A stretch of DNA of 64,000 nucleotides from Peronospora farinosa (lineage: Eukaryota; Oomycota; Peronosporomycetes; Peronosporales; Peronosporaceae): positions 62,001 to 126,000 of the forward strand of contig CANTFK010000633.1 in NCBI GenBank assembly GCA_947646735.1, given 5' to 3'. The notes under the pieces were generated by a model. It did no database searches. It was given only the letters and a program-made list of their open reading frames with translations, and had not been told where the DNA came from. The position numbers were made by a program, and so were the translations under genes. Within the stretch, counting starts at the first letter, position 1; each line of letters starts with the position of its first letter. This document shows positions 54,444-64,000 of the stretch, piece by piece.

Positions 54444-54743
54444 GCTATGTACAAGCCGATCTTTTGCGCAGATGAATGCGATTTAGGGTCGCACCTGATG
54501 GATTGGGAGCTTGACGAGTGCTGTCTAACGGCTAGAAGAATGCGAAATGGCTGGCTATACGGTGAAGATCATGAATATGATAGCGCGTCGTGGGAGGAGA
54601 GCGATACTTCAAACGAATGCGATATCAAAGGAGATTATGTTTCAGAGTTGGTGGTAAAAAAAGAAATGGAACGGACAGTGGGGAAGTCAAAAAAGGAAAA
54701 GGTCGTTCGACGGTACAGTTCTGCATGGCTGCTTGGTCGGTAG
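54444..54743 (+). CDS. Small acidic ORF divergent from citrate synthase
   Basis: From ATG 54444 (another ATG in frame at 54426) a frame of 99 codons with many Cys, Asp and Glu in the first half and a basic second half (KKEMERTVGKSKKEKVVRRY). No recognised family and no good splice link to the frames downstream. It begins within 50 bp of the citrate synthase start on the other strand, so it may only be promoter DNA that happens to be open. Confidence 0.3.
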   Translation, partial: AMYKPIFCADECDLGSHLMDWELDECCLTARRMRNGWLYGEDHEYDSASWEESDTSNECDIKGDYVSELVVKKEMERTVGKSKKEKVVRRYSSAWLLGR

Positions 54744-56433
54744 TGAAACGCAATATCTCGGGGCTTGTATTGCAGCATCATGTGATAGAGATGAGGCGTA
54801 GCATTCCCTTCCGTAAGCATGATCTGACGGTAGCCTCTTCGCTGGCCATCAAGAAGTCGCGTATAAGCTAAGTTACCATCGATGTCTGCGAGCACACTTG
54901 GAAATGTAAGAATGCCAGTGCTGCATCACCTGGAGACGCTCGAATCCGGCAACATCTGGCAAATACTACCGCATGTTAAGATGCCACAATACGTGACAAG
55001 TCAAATCGTCAAGGACACCTGGTCGCCGGATGCAAATCCCAAGCTACCATGGTCCGGCGTGACATCACGTTTGCGACGCCCCAAGCAGCACGTCTACACT
55101 TTAGCAGCACCTTTTTAGTTTTGTCTGCGCTTGCTTAGCTGGTCGATGAGGTGGCGCACAACGCCTGCACCTTGAAGTTGAGCTGCCATGACCAAGTATA
55201 ACGCGTTCAGAATGTCAAAGTTAAAGTCGCAAACTTTGAGGTGAGAGCGGGAGAAAGGGACGATTGCGGCCTCTTTCTAATCTTCATGCGAGCTCGTCGT
55301 ATTGGACGTGTCTGGCGTTATCCAGACTCCGGTAAAATACCGGTAGCAGCACTATTTTGCGTAACGTTTTCTGCGTGTGCGAAAAAAACGAGTCCGTGCG
55401 TGCCTGGTCTATTCACAAGCGCTTACTGAAGCTGCCGACATTGAAACTTGTCATACAAACGGCTAGAAGCGTTCGCGTGAAGTTTGCAATGATGTTGAAC
55501 GCATTTCAACGTTTAAGATTCTTTGTTTCGAGTATGCTTTATTGAATTTTACAGTGATAATGACCCTTTGTCTCAAAGCTCAAATCAAGTGCTGACTTCC
55601 GAAGAGATAACTTCGGAACAACGGCAAAGATCAATTGCGCTAGTCGGGTAAAAAGCTCATCCTTCCATCGTCGCAGAAAAGCGCTGCCTATACCTGTAGA
55701 CAGTTCCTGATGAAATTTCTAGTTGAATAAATGCTTCTTTGCAGTTGCTCAGCCATTTCGGGGTCGAGTGAAAAATTATAAACTGGTGCTGGCAGTTGCA
55801 CCTCGAAACGCGTCCCAATGACAACGACGTGGGTGTCCGTACAGCACTTGACTACCAATACAATGATCATGCATACATATCGTACTTAACCGAGGTGAAT
55901 GTCAGTTGCCACGTAACCAGCCATCTCAAAGCGTCACGAGACCCATGAAGCTCAATACGGTGTCAAGTTGTGTAATGGATGCTCTACGCACGTTGCAGTT
56001 CCGACTGATCGTACCTAATTTAAATCACAGCCTTACTGACGTTCATCAAAGTGTCGAGGAAATTTAGTCATCTAAAAGAATGTATCTGCTCTCTCCCACA
56101 CGTCATCCAGTATCGTCGTTTCCCTTACTTTGTAACCCCTGTCTTTTGACACCCCCCCCCCCCCCCCCACCACATGTTTTTCTTTCCTCCATAAAGGCAA
56201 CTAACCCATTCTCATTGAAAGGGAAACCGCAGTCTCTGCCGCTTTACCACCAACATGAAAAAAACTTCGGCAACGTTCATTTGATTCATGCACCAGTTTA
56301 TGTGGAACTGAGAAAAAAAGCGCTAGTATCAATTCACTTCATCTTTCATTTGTGTGCCAAGTCCACAAGTTCATTTTGTTTCTTGCACTACAATAAAAGC
56401 CCCCCCCCCTCCTCTCTTTCATACAATAAAAGA
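54744..56433. other. Intergenic region before chitin synthase
   Basis: 1.7 kb. Short frames (54882-55118, 78 codons plus strand; 54635-54895, 86 codons minus strand) cannot be tied to families. Near the chitin synthase start are two C runs: C17 at 56152-56168 and C10 at 56400-56409, the second followed by a CT-rich stretch. These likely belong to the promoter or 5' untranslated region. Confidence 0.45.
56152..56168 (+). repeat. Poly-C run upstream of chitin synthase
   Basis: Seventeen C in a row, with a ten-C run at 56400-56409. Such tracts are prone to length errors in sequencing and replication. Confidence 0.9.
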
Positions 56434-59172
56434 ATGAGTAGTGCTCTCCCTCCTTCTTCGAGTTATCCATCACGTAGTACGGGTCTCCCTCCTCTCTCTC
56501 ATGGTCCTCGTTCTTCAATGATGTCAATTGAATACGATGGGATTCCATTACCACCTCCAAGTATTCGTTCATGTGGTTCCCAACAATATGTGACCAGTTA
56601 TATTCCTACAGGTGCTGCTTTTCCTCCTAATAGTGTTCAAGACTTGATCTCCAGTATGAAATCCTATGTTAGTGCTACTGATTTGGTACGCACATACAGT
56701 GAAATTCCATCCGTTGAAGAAGCTCTTGTAACGTTGGATCGAGCAGCCCTTGCACTGAATACAAGACGATATCGGGATGCTCTGAAATTGTATCTGGAAG
56801 GAGGGTATGCCATGGCAAATGTGGCCGAACGACAAGCAAATCCCAAGATTTGCAACTTGTTGACTAGTAAAGGCTTTGAAACACTCAATTGGTGTGCACG
56901 ATTATGTGATTGGATTGAAGGACGCGTCAAAGAGAAACGTCCACGACCAGGTGTACATAAAGTGGGGATTCCAGTGAGTAATTGGGATGAAGATTGGCTC
57001 GGTCCTTGTATGGATGAAGAGGAAGCAAGACGAATGTGGTATACACCAGTATATTGTCCTCATCCAATTGATTTTTCCAACTTGGGGTATCGTTTACGAT
57101 GCGTAGAGACAGGAAGACGTCCACGCCTTATGATTTGTATTACAATGTACAATGAAGACCCACAACAATTGAAAGCAACATTGAAGAAACTTGCCAATAA
57201 TTTGGCGTATATCAAAGAGAAACAGACAGAGCGTGAGAAAGCTCTAACAGGAACGTTTGGAGGTGACGACATTTGGCGGAATGTACTGGTCTGTATTGTA
57301 GCTGATGGACGTGAACAGGTAAATGACAAGATGCTGGATTACTTGGAAGCTATTGGACTCTACGATGAAGATCTTTTGACCATCAATAGTGCTGGTATTG
57401 GAGCACAATGTCACTTGTTTGAACATACGCTACAGCTTTCAGTGAATGGCAAGAGTTTGCTGCCTATCCAGACAGTCTTTGCACTAAAGGAAAACAAGTC
57501 GAGTAAACTTGACTCGCATCATTGGTACTTTAATGCGTTTGCAGAGCAGATTCAACCAGAGTACACAGCAGTGATGGATGTCGGCACGATGTTGACCAAG
57601 TCAGCACTCTACCACTTGCTGTTTGCCTTTGAGCGCAACCACCAGATTGGAGGAGCTTGTGGACAACTTACGGTAGACAAACCGTTTGAGAATATGAACA
57701 ATTGGGTTGTCTCGGCGCAACATTTCGAGTACAAGATTTCCAATATCCTTGAAAAGTCGTTGGAAAGCTGCTTTGGGTTTGTCAGCGTCCTCCCTGGTGC
57801 TTTCTCGGCTTACCGCTACGAAGCTATCCGCGGAGCCCCATTGGATGCATACTTTCAGACCCTGAACATCGACTTGGACGTGCTTGGGCCTTTTATTGGC
57901 AACATGTATCTCGCAGAGGACAGGATTCTGTCATTTGAAGTAGTCGCGCGGAAGAACTGCAAATGGACCATGCACTACGTCAAGGACGCTGTGGCTCGCA
58001 CGGATGTACCGCACAATCTTGTTGGGCTTATTTCGCAGCGCAAGCGCTGGCTCAACGGCGCATTCTTCGCCACGCTCTTCAGTATTTGGAATTGGGGTCG
58101 TATTTACTCGGAGAGCTCGCACTCGTTTGGGAGGAAGCTGGCGTTCCTGGTGTTTTTCATCTATCACCTGTTGTACACGGCGTTTGGCTTCTTCTTACCT
58201 GTGAATTTGTACCTGGCACTTTACTTCATCGTGTTTCAGGGGTTCCAGCAAAATCGCCTCAAGTTTGTTGACACTTCGGGGTACTCGCAAACCGTGCTGG
58301 ATTGTGCTGTGTACATCTACAACTTCATGTACCTCTTTGCGCTCCTGATGCTCATCATTATCGGTTTGGGCAACAACCCGAAGCACATGAAGCTCACGTA
58401 CTATTATGTGGGTGCTGTGTTTGGCGCCATGATGATGCTCTCGTCCCTTGTGGGTATTGGCGTATTTTTCTCGACGCCAAGTACCACCAACTCAGTTTTG
58501 CTATCGGTCCTTACTATGGGCGTATACTTCCTTGGTCCAGCTCTCCACGGCGAGGTACACCACATTTTCATGACATTCACGCACTACGCGGCATTAACCC
58601 CGAGCTTCGTGAACATCTGTACAATCTACTCATTCTGCAACCTTCAAGATCTATCGTGGGGCACCAAAGGTTTGCACGATGATCCGCTGCTGTCTTTGCG
58701 GGATGAGACCGAAAAGGGAGACTTCAAGGACGTGATCGCCAAGCGTCATGCGATGGAAGAACGCCGCCGCGAGGAGAAGGAGCGAACTGAGAACAGAAAG
58801 AGAATCTTTGAAGCTTTTCGCACCAACGTCCTCCTCATATGGGCGTTCTCCAACCTCATCTTCGCACTCGTCATCGTGTACTTCTCCAGCTCATCGACGT
58901 ACATGCCTTTCCTGTACATCTTTGTTGCCAGCATTAACTCGTGCCGTCTACTAGGGAGTATTGGTCACTGGGTCTACATGCACACGGCTGATCTGCGTGA
59001 TCGCGTTCTTGACAAGACTGAATGTGGCAACGGCACTGGCCGCTATCCGCAAAACTCATACGTGCAGCTTGATGAGCACTACGCCGCCCTCACAGAGGAC
59101 CAGCGCGCGTACGCTTCCGGACGCACCAATGTTTCTGAACGTACCAAGAATGACGTCTCCTCGGTCGCGTAA
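56434..59172 (+). CDS. CHS: Chitin synthase with MIT domain
   Basis: 912 aa from ATG 56434. Chitin synthases are plasma-membrane family-2 glycosyltransferases that polymerise GlcNAc from UDP-GlcNAc; oomycete enzymes carry an N-terminal MIT domain for membrane trafficking. Residues about 90-160 (VEEALVTLDRAALALNTRRY, then RDALKLYLEGGYAMANVAER) are that MIT domain. The catalytic part has RLMICITMYNEDPQQLKATL, VCIVADGREQVN, DVGTML, GGACGQLTVDKPF, the acceptor motif LAEDRILSFEV and QRKRWLNG (QxxRW). Five or more transmembrane helices follow, from RKLAFLVFFIYHLLYTAFGF to MPFLYIFVASINS. The frame is open upstream to 56080, but that part is translated from poly-C DNA and is unlikely to be protein. 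Confidence 0.93.
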   Translation: MSSALPPSSSYPSRSTGLPPLSHGPRSSMMSIEYDGIPLPPPSIRSCGSQQYVTSYIPTGAAFPPNSVQDLISSMKSYVSATDLVRTYSEIPSVEEALVTLDRAALALNTRRYRDALKLYLEGGYAMANVAERQANPKICNLLTSKGFETLNWCARLCDWIEGRVKEKRPRPGVHKVGIPVSNWDEDWLGPCMDEEEARRMWYTPVYCPHPIDFSNLGYRLRCVETGRRPRLMICITMYNEDPQQLKATLKKLANNLAYIKEKQTEREKALTGTFGGDDIWRNVLVCIVADGREQVNDKMLDYLEAIGLYDEDLLTINSAGIGAQCHLFEHTLQLSVNGKSLLPIQTVFALKENKSSKLDSHHWYFNAFAEQIQPEYTAVMDVGTMLTKSALYHLLFAFERNHQIGGACGQLTVDKPFENMNNWVVSAQHFEYKISNILEKSLESCFGFVSVLPGAFSAYRYEAIRGAPLDAYFQTLNIDLDVLGPFIGNMYLAEDRILSFEVVARKNCKWTMHYVKDAVARTDVPHNLVGLISQRKRWLNGAFFATLFSIWNWGRIYSESSHSFGRKLAFLVFFIYHLLYTAFGFFLPVNLYLALYFIVFQGFQQNRLKFVDTSGYSQTVLDCAVYIYNFMYLFALLMLIIIGLGNNPKHMKLTYYYVGAVFGAMMMLSSLVGIGVFFSTPSTTNSVLLSVLTMGVYFLGPALHGEVHHIFMTFTHYAALTPSFVNICTIYSFCNLQDLSWGTKGLHDDPLLSLRDETEKGDFKDVIAKRHAMEERRREEKERTENRKRIFEAFRTNVLLIWAFSNLIFALVIVYFSSSSTYMPFLYIFVASINSCRLLGSIGHWVYMHTADLRDRVLDKTECGNGTGRYPQNSYVQLDEHYAALTEDQRAYASGRTNVSERTKNDVSSVA

Positions 59173-59608
59173 TTTCATACGCTGGTCGAGAGAATAAGAG
59201 GACCTTGATCAATTGCATGCAGCAATTAACAGAGAGGTTCTTACATCCAACCATTACCGCAGTAAACTGCAACATGAATCGTCACCACCACGAGGCCAAG
59301 CAAGCGAGACGAGCAGTATTGAGTCCAGTTTTGATATATATTCTTCCATAGTACGTAGATGAATCGACAAGCACATTTTTTGCTCTGAATAAGGTCATTA
59401 AACTTTGGCGTGAGTCAGAAGATTGACTCTTAGCATTTGGTAGATACTATCAAAATGATGCAATACGATCGCAAGGTCATAGTAATTCATACATGTATGC
59501 GTCTCTGTCTCTTACAGTTACTTTTAACAAAACCTTCAAACAACTTCAACACTTGCCCAAAATTATGTTAATTTGGGCGTCTACAAATTCCTATTTTTCA
59601 AAAAAAAA
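59173..59608. other. Intergenic region CHS / POP1
   Basis: 436 bp between tandem genes. The A10 run just before the POP1 ATG (59600-59609) is the only feature of note. Confidence 0.4.
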
Positions 59609-62330
59609 ATGGCTGGCCTTGGTCCGTGTGTGCTGCCAGTGCTCGAATTCGCCAACGCTCGCGCGCCGGAGCTACAGGCATTGCATGAACTCTCGCAACA
59701 TAAACAGATATCCACTTGCATTGATGCGAAGCTCGAAACACAAAAGAATCAGCGACGTCGTCGAGCCAATGCCTTCAAGTCGCATAAAATACCCCAGCGA
59801 CTTCGAATTTTACCCAAAGCTGTTAAAAATTCGTTACGTTGCCGAAAACACAACCGTCGCCCTCATAAGTTGCTGCAAGATCGAGCAACTCCATCTGTTG
59901 CAAATTTCGAGCGGTCGCTGTGGCTTTCATCGCATGTATGGCATACAAAACGTATGATTATGACAGACCAATATGGCTACATTTTAGCATCCCATCGAGC
60001 AGATAAAAGTATCTCTGCTGCCTTGGAAGCTCTACGGACCAAGGCAACACTACATGATGCCAGTTATTATGGAATTATTGAGCTCTATGGACTGCCACAA
60101 GTGATTTTAGAAGCTCTACAGCTCATTTCAGACCCGGAGGGATCAGATTTTCATGGTCGGCGCTTCTTGGCTGGAGCTGAGGAAGGACGCAGTATGTTGT
60201 ATCATAAGGGCCAATTCCCACAAGGTGCAATTGCACCCGTGACTTTTATGTGGAGACCATTGAGACAGGACTATGAAGGTGGACAGTTTACATTGCACAA
60301 AGACTGGCAGAACACGAAAAGACAATTGTGGCTCTGGGTACACCCTGCAGCGTACATGGAAGCGGCAACGGCAATTGCAACGGCGTGTCTGGATGTGGGA
60401 CATGATGATGAAGAAAGCATTGAGATGCTTGATCGACGAGGACAATTATGTCGATTGAAACTGCGGGGGCGACTTGCTGATGAGCTCGTCACGAGCATTG
60501 CCAGTGGTGATGGAGATGAAGGTAGTGGTGAGGAAGAGCAGGATAATCAGGAAGAAGACACGTCGGATCATGAAGATAGTTTTGATGAGAAGCAAACGAG
60601 AATCAATTGCTGCAATGGCAATCGGTTGTATATTCTTCGCGAGACAGAAAAGAAGACACAGATTGAGAAGGAAAAAGACAGCATTTATGCCATTGCGGTG
60701 AAAGACCCACGCATGACACGTTGGAAACATGGTAACTTCTATCATTCTACCGACCGCGCGACAAGCTTTTCACTGCTGAAAGAACCATCCGCTGAGGCGG
60801 TTCCGAAACTTGGCACGGATCTAATTGAAAGTCCGTTGTCGGGGCTTAGTCTCTCGTCACTTGGCAAAGACGCGGAGGAGCCCGAGTCTAAAGAGATTCT
60901 CAAGGAAATACAGACATTGCTGGCCTGGACGACCAGTACCTCAAATGCAGTGGTAGCTGACGAATCTGGCAGTTTAAACTTTCCAAACTCGGTTGGAGAT
61001 GGAGAGCGAACAAAGTTTGACGTGGCTAAAGACGACATTGATATGAATGTGGAACCAATACCGAACTCGCTGCTGTGGTCATTGTCCAAGAGGCTTAAAA
61101 TTGAAAGCAATTATAAGAAAGATCACAAGCTGAACGAAGAGATATACCGTCAGCGAAAGGAGAGTGTGCTTGGCAGTACCTCATACGAAGTGCGTGCGAA
61201 GTCCCAGGCGCTTCATCTCCTGATTATCAAAAAGCGTGAGCCGTACCCTCACACGAGCGGTTGGGACATCGTTTGTCCTCCATCTAGTGTGGTGGGATTG
61301 CTGAAGTCGTTGGTTTTTGGTGGTGCCCTGGTCGTAGGACTCGAGGAAGACGCCGCTTTGTGTACGGTGTTGCACCAGCCCAGGTATGATTACTGTATAG
61401 AGGAAGATGCGGCTAGTATCTGACGTTGATGTGAATAGCTTTCCGTGTGATTACCCGGATACTAAAGCTGGGCATGTCTATTGGGACTCCCGTGCACGCG
61501 ACTTAGGCACTGAACAGGCAAAAAAGCCCAAGGCGGTGCGCTACAATTTTGAGAAACACGGCGTGAAGTCGCCCTTCCGACCACGATGGGAGCTACTCTT
61601 TAATCTGCAGAAGCATGAAGGTGATGCAGAAGACGAGGAGACACAGTCGCTTTGTGTTCTACGCGGAGGGAAGTACACGGAACCCTTTTGCTTTCACCGA
61701 TCAAGTAGTACTGCCACCGGACCCGGCGAAATGACATCAATGCCAACATGTGGTGTCGAGTCTGTCGTGCCTGTAACGATTCCAACTCTTGTTCGTGTTG
61801 TTATTGTTGTCCCGAGACGTGGCCATATTGATGTCAACGCTATGGTACGTGGAGCAGGTAGCACGTTTCATGTTTTACTGGGACTGACATAGCGATGCTT
61901 TGTGGTTGCTTCTATCGTGTGATCAGCTCTTGGTGCCCTCAGCTGGAGACGTGGAACAGTTCAACAATAACAAAGATTGGAAGGGTGTTGACGTTTGTTT
62001 GCCAAAGAAGAACAGTGTCAAGAGCTCCAATACCGATGAGGTAGAAGTTATCTCGTTCAACCTTGCTTTTGGAAAGCATATGGACTAACGATTGAGTGGT
62101 GCCTCTGTATGTGTTAGCGATCTCTTATCGGCTACGTGACTTCCTCAATCTACGATCGACCCAAAGGCGCTTTCCGTGCCGTTGGCTTTATCGCCTGCGA
62201 GCCACTTCAGCAACTCTATATAGCAAACGCAGGTCAGCGATACCGTAAGCAAGGTTATTATGTTCTAGCAATGCTTCGATCACCGCACGGTCAAATGGTT
62301 CGCCCTGTGCTCGTCCAAGCCCAAACCTAA
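59609..62330 (+). CDS. POP1: Ribonuclease P/MRP protein subunit POP1
   Basis: Four exons: 59609-61383, 61439-61844, 61927-62040, 62118-62330; 835 aa. POP1 is the largest protein of RNase P and RNase MRP, which process tRNA 5' ends and rRNA. N-terminal POP1 motifs: RRRRANAFKSHKIPQRLR, RPHKLL, LSSHVWHTKRM (family HIWHAKR), DASYYGIIELYG. The acidic middle (residues 270-330) is low-complexity. The POPLD region reads SGWDIVCPPSSVVGLLKSL, then FGGALVVGLEED; splicing then gives SFPCDYPDTKAG, a strong family motif. The end IGYVTSS ... KGAFRAVGFIACEPL also fits. Introns are 55, 82 and 77 bp, GT-AG; the last has a branch-point-like ACTAAC. ATG 59609 was chosen over 59573, which lies before the A run. 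Confidence 0.88.
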
Positions 62331-62709
62331 GCACACGGAGATACATATCCCTTACGACCTGAGCACATTTGAAAGCAAAAGCAATATGTTGGTACGGAAC
62401 ACGGTCGTTTTCAAATAAATGAAGCAATGCAAGAAGCAGTATATATAAACTAGTACTTACAACCAGGTTTGAGCATGTCAATGACCCGAGAGTGGCCATG
62501 TTTAGCTCAGTTTTGTCGATTCAGAAGATAATGTCATATTGACAGATATTTTCAGCCAGAAACTGAGCAGCACAATGAGAAAAAGCCGGCTCAGTGAGAA
62601 ATAGTTGTACATGACGGGAGGCATGTGTGGCCCAATGAGTTTGCTGACGGCACGGGGTAGCGAACTAGCTTGCGTCTTCCGTAAAGGAGTGCGAGTAGCA
62701 TTCGAGCGA
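62331..62709. other. Convergent intergenic region POP1 / sirtuin
   Basis: About 380 bp; a 103-codon minus frame (62188-62499) overlaps the POP1 end antisense and has no recognisable content. Confidence 0.4.
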
Positions 62710-64000
62710 TCAATTGTCATCAAAGCTTGTAGACCCTAGCAACTCGTTGCCACTTCCCATCAACTCGTCTTGATCCTCCTTTGCTAAGTCGCCGTTAAGT
62801 GGCGAGAATGTCTCATCGTCCACGCCTTCCACATCAGCTGTACCAAAATCTGTATCACCCTCTCCACCTGTCCGGTTTTCGCTAGACGAGCTGCTACTAT
62901 CATCGTCACTTGAACTGCAATATGTTGACTTCGAACCGTTGAACAAATGCCGTGACGGAATAACAAACTCGAACGACAGGGGTACAAGAGTACTCAAAGG
63001 TACCACGGGCGGCAGTGGAAGGTTAGACTGGCCCAGAAGCACCGGGTCAGGCTGTGGAATATCCCATTCAAGCAGTCGACATAGCTCCTGCACAATCTCA
63101 TCGGAATATCCTAGTAGCTCTACGTCAAACTTGTGTGGACGTCCCACTGGTTCTCTATTGATCAAGATCATGGGCGTAGTCTTTTTGAAGCGACCAACAA
63201 TACTGCGTACAGGGTTCACCTTGAGTGACGATCCCATAACAAGCACAAGATCTGCCTCGCCTTCGTCACTCTTAATGGAGTCGTGAAAGCGTCGCGGTAA
63301 CGATTCACCAAAAAATACAATGTCAGGCTTGACGATTCCATCCGGTGACCTACACGACTTGCACATCGGCACTTGCTGATTTAGCACATCCTCGCGAATA
63401 GCGTCGTTTGGATACATCTGTTTGCATGCTAAACATGTTGCTGTGGCGAAAGAACCGTGGCATAGCACAGAGTGTTCGTGCGAAATGCCTGCTGCGTGCT
63501 CTAACATATCAATGTTCTGATAATAGCAAAAATATCCACAGTCAGTCCTTTTTCATACAGGCTTCTGGTGCACAGGCAAACCCGTCACTCACCTGACTGT
63601 AAATCCGAAGTAGCTTTCCCTTTTCTTCAAGCAGCTTCAAAAAGTAGTGACTCCGAGATGGTACAAACGTAAAGCCGCTACATTTAGGAAACAGTTCCTT
63701 CGCAAAAGCGAAGAATGGCCGTGGGTTCGATCGAAAAAACTCAATGTCTGCACAATGCAACAAATAACCGCGTTAGTCGAATCAAACATAATCTACCAAA
63801 TTAGACGACAAGCTAGTACCAAACATGCACTGTGGATTTGGCAGGTTGTACTCGCCAAGGCGCTGTACGAACATAATGGTCACAAGTCACCAAGTCAGAG
63901 TCACCATGAGGAGTAGTAACTATAGTCACGTACACTATAAATGCCATTCTCTGACCGGAAATCCGGGATGCCACATGACACAGAGATGCCAGCACCCGCC
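62710..64000 (-). CDS. SIR2: SIR2-family NAD-dependent deacetylase (SIRT1 class), 5' part missing
   Basis: Four exons visible from right to left: 63934 to the window edge, 63820-63862, 63593-63747, 62710-63516. Sirtuins remove acetyl groups from histones and other proteins with NAD. Motifs in order: GAGISVSCGIPDFRS (NAD binding), LPNPQCMFDIEFF, PRPFFAFAKELFP, LEEKGKLLRIYSQNIDMLEH, the catalytic H in VLCHGSFATATC, a zinc site with CLAC and CKSC, VKPDIVFFGESLP and VLVMGSSLKVNPV. The IEFFRSNPRPF and NID.LE segments place it with class I (SIRT1/Sir2). The C-terminal 100 residues are a Ser/Asp-rich acidic tail. Introns are 71-76 bp, GT-AG. The N-terminus lies beyond the right edge. Confidence 0.9.

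Noticed and set aside
56080..56433. N-terminal extension of chitin synthase with a poly-proline run
   Set aside because: The run comes from a C17 tract; the ATG at 56434 gives a normal length and a usual Ser/Pro-rich start.

Overview
The window is nuclear DNA of an oomycete, most likely a peronosporalean plant pathogen (Phytophthora or downy-mildew type). The evidence is a chitin synthase with an N-terminal MIT domain, compact genes with 55-110 bp GT-AG introns, Gypsy and Copia retroelements, and a set of conserved eukaryotic housekeeping genes. I could not go below that rank from sequence alone.

The left 26 kb (1-26111) is a repeat island. It holds a truncated Gypsy-1 copy (1-1038) and a structurally complete Gypsy-1 insertion (3235-10545: 638-bp LTRs, PBS, polypurine tract, 5-bp target duplication, pol on the minus strand). 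A plus-strand Gypsy-2 copy (from 11046) follows, carrying two inverted copies of a ~1.1 kb terminal-inverted-repeat element with a 21-bp minisatellite. Then come an unclassified repeat body (16637-18430), a Copia composite (19031-25197, minus strand, target duplication TCTCC) and a solo LTR (25507-26106). The left LTR-A interval and the gap before 3230 hold no recognisable host gene.

A first host segment (26712-30290) carries TRMT10-like tRNA m1 methyltransferase (+) and an ALKBH8-like tRNA wobble-uridine modification enzyme (-), both tRNA modifiers and convergent. A second repeat block follows (30944-37991): a minus-strand Gypsy-2 relic with a solo LTR inside its antisense ORF, bounded on the right by an LTR-A fragment into which a tRNA-derived SINE has jumped.

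The right 26 kb (38219-64000) is gene-dense host sequence: TatD-like nuclease (-), an HTH/coiled-coil protein (+), PP4R3/SMEK (-), a SNF5 protein carrying an HMG box (+), MED22 (-), V-ATPase subunit c (+), RuvB-like 2/Reptin (+), DNA polymerase delta subunit 3 (-), mitochondrial citrate synthase (-), chitin synthase (+), POP1 of RNase P/MRP (+) and a SIRT1-class sirtuin (-, running off the right edge). Exon models were built by hand from frame continuity, GT-AG sites and remembered family motifs; they are not supported by transcripts.

The most notable observation is a long open frame on the strand opposite to pol in the 3' region of Gypsy-1. It starts just inside the 3' LTR, encodes a bipartite basic stretch and a six-heptad leucine zipper, and overlaps the pol chromodomain antisense. 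The Gypsy-2 relic has plus-strand frames in the same place. Other points are Copia priming sites that match the anticodon loop of initiator tRNA-Met, an empty site for the Copia insertion inside the same window, and the HTH-SNF5-HMG domain order.
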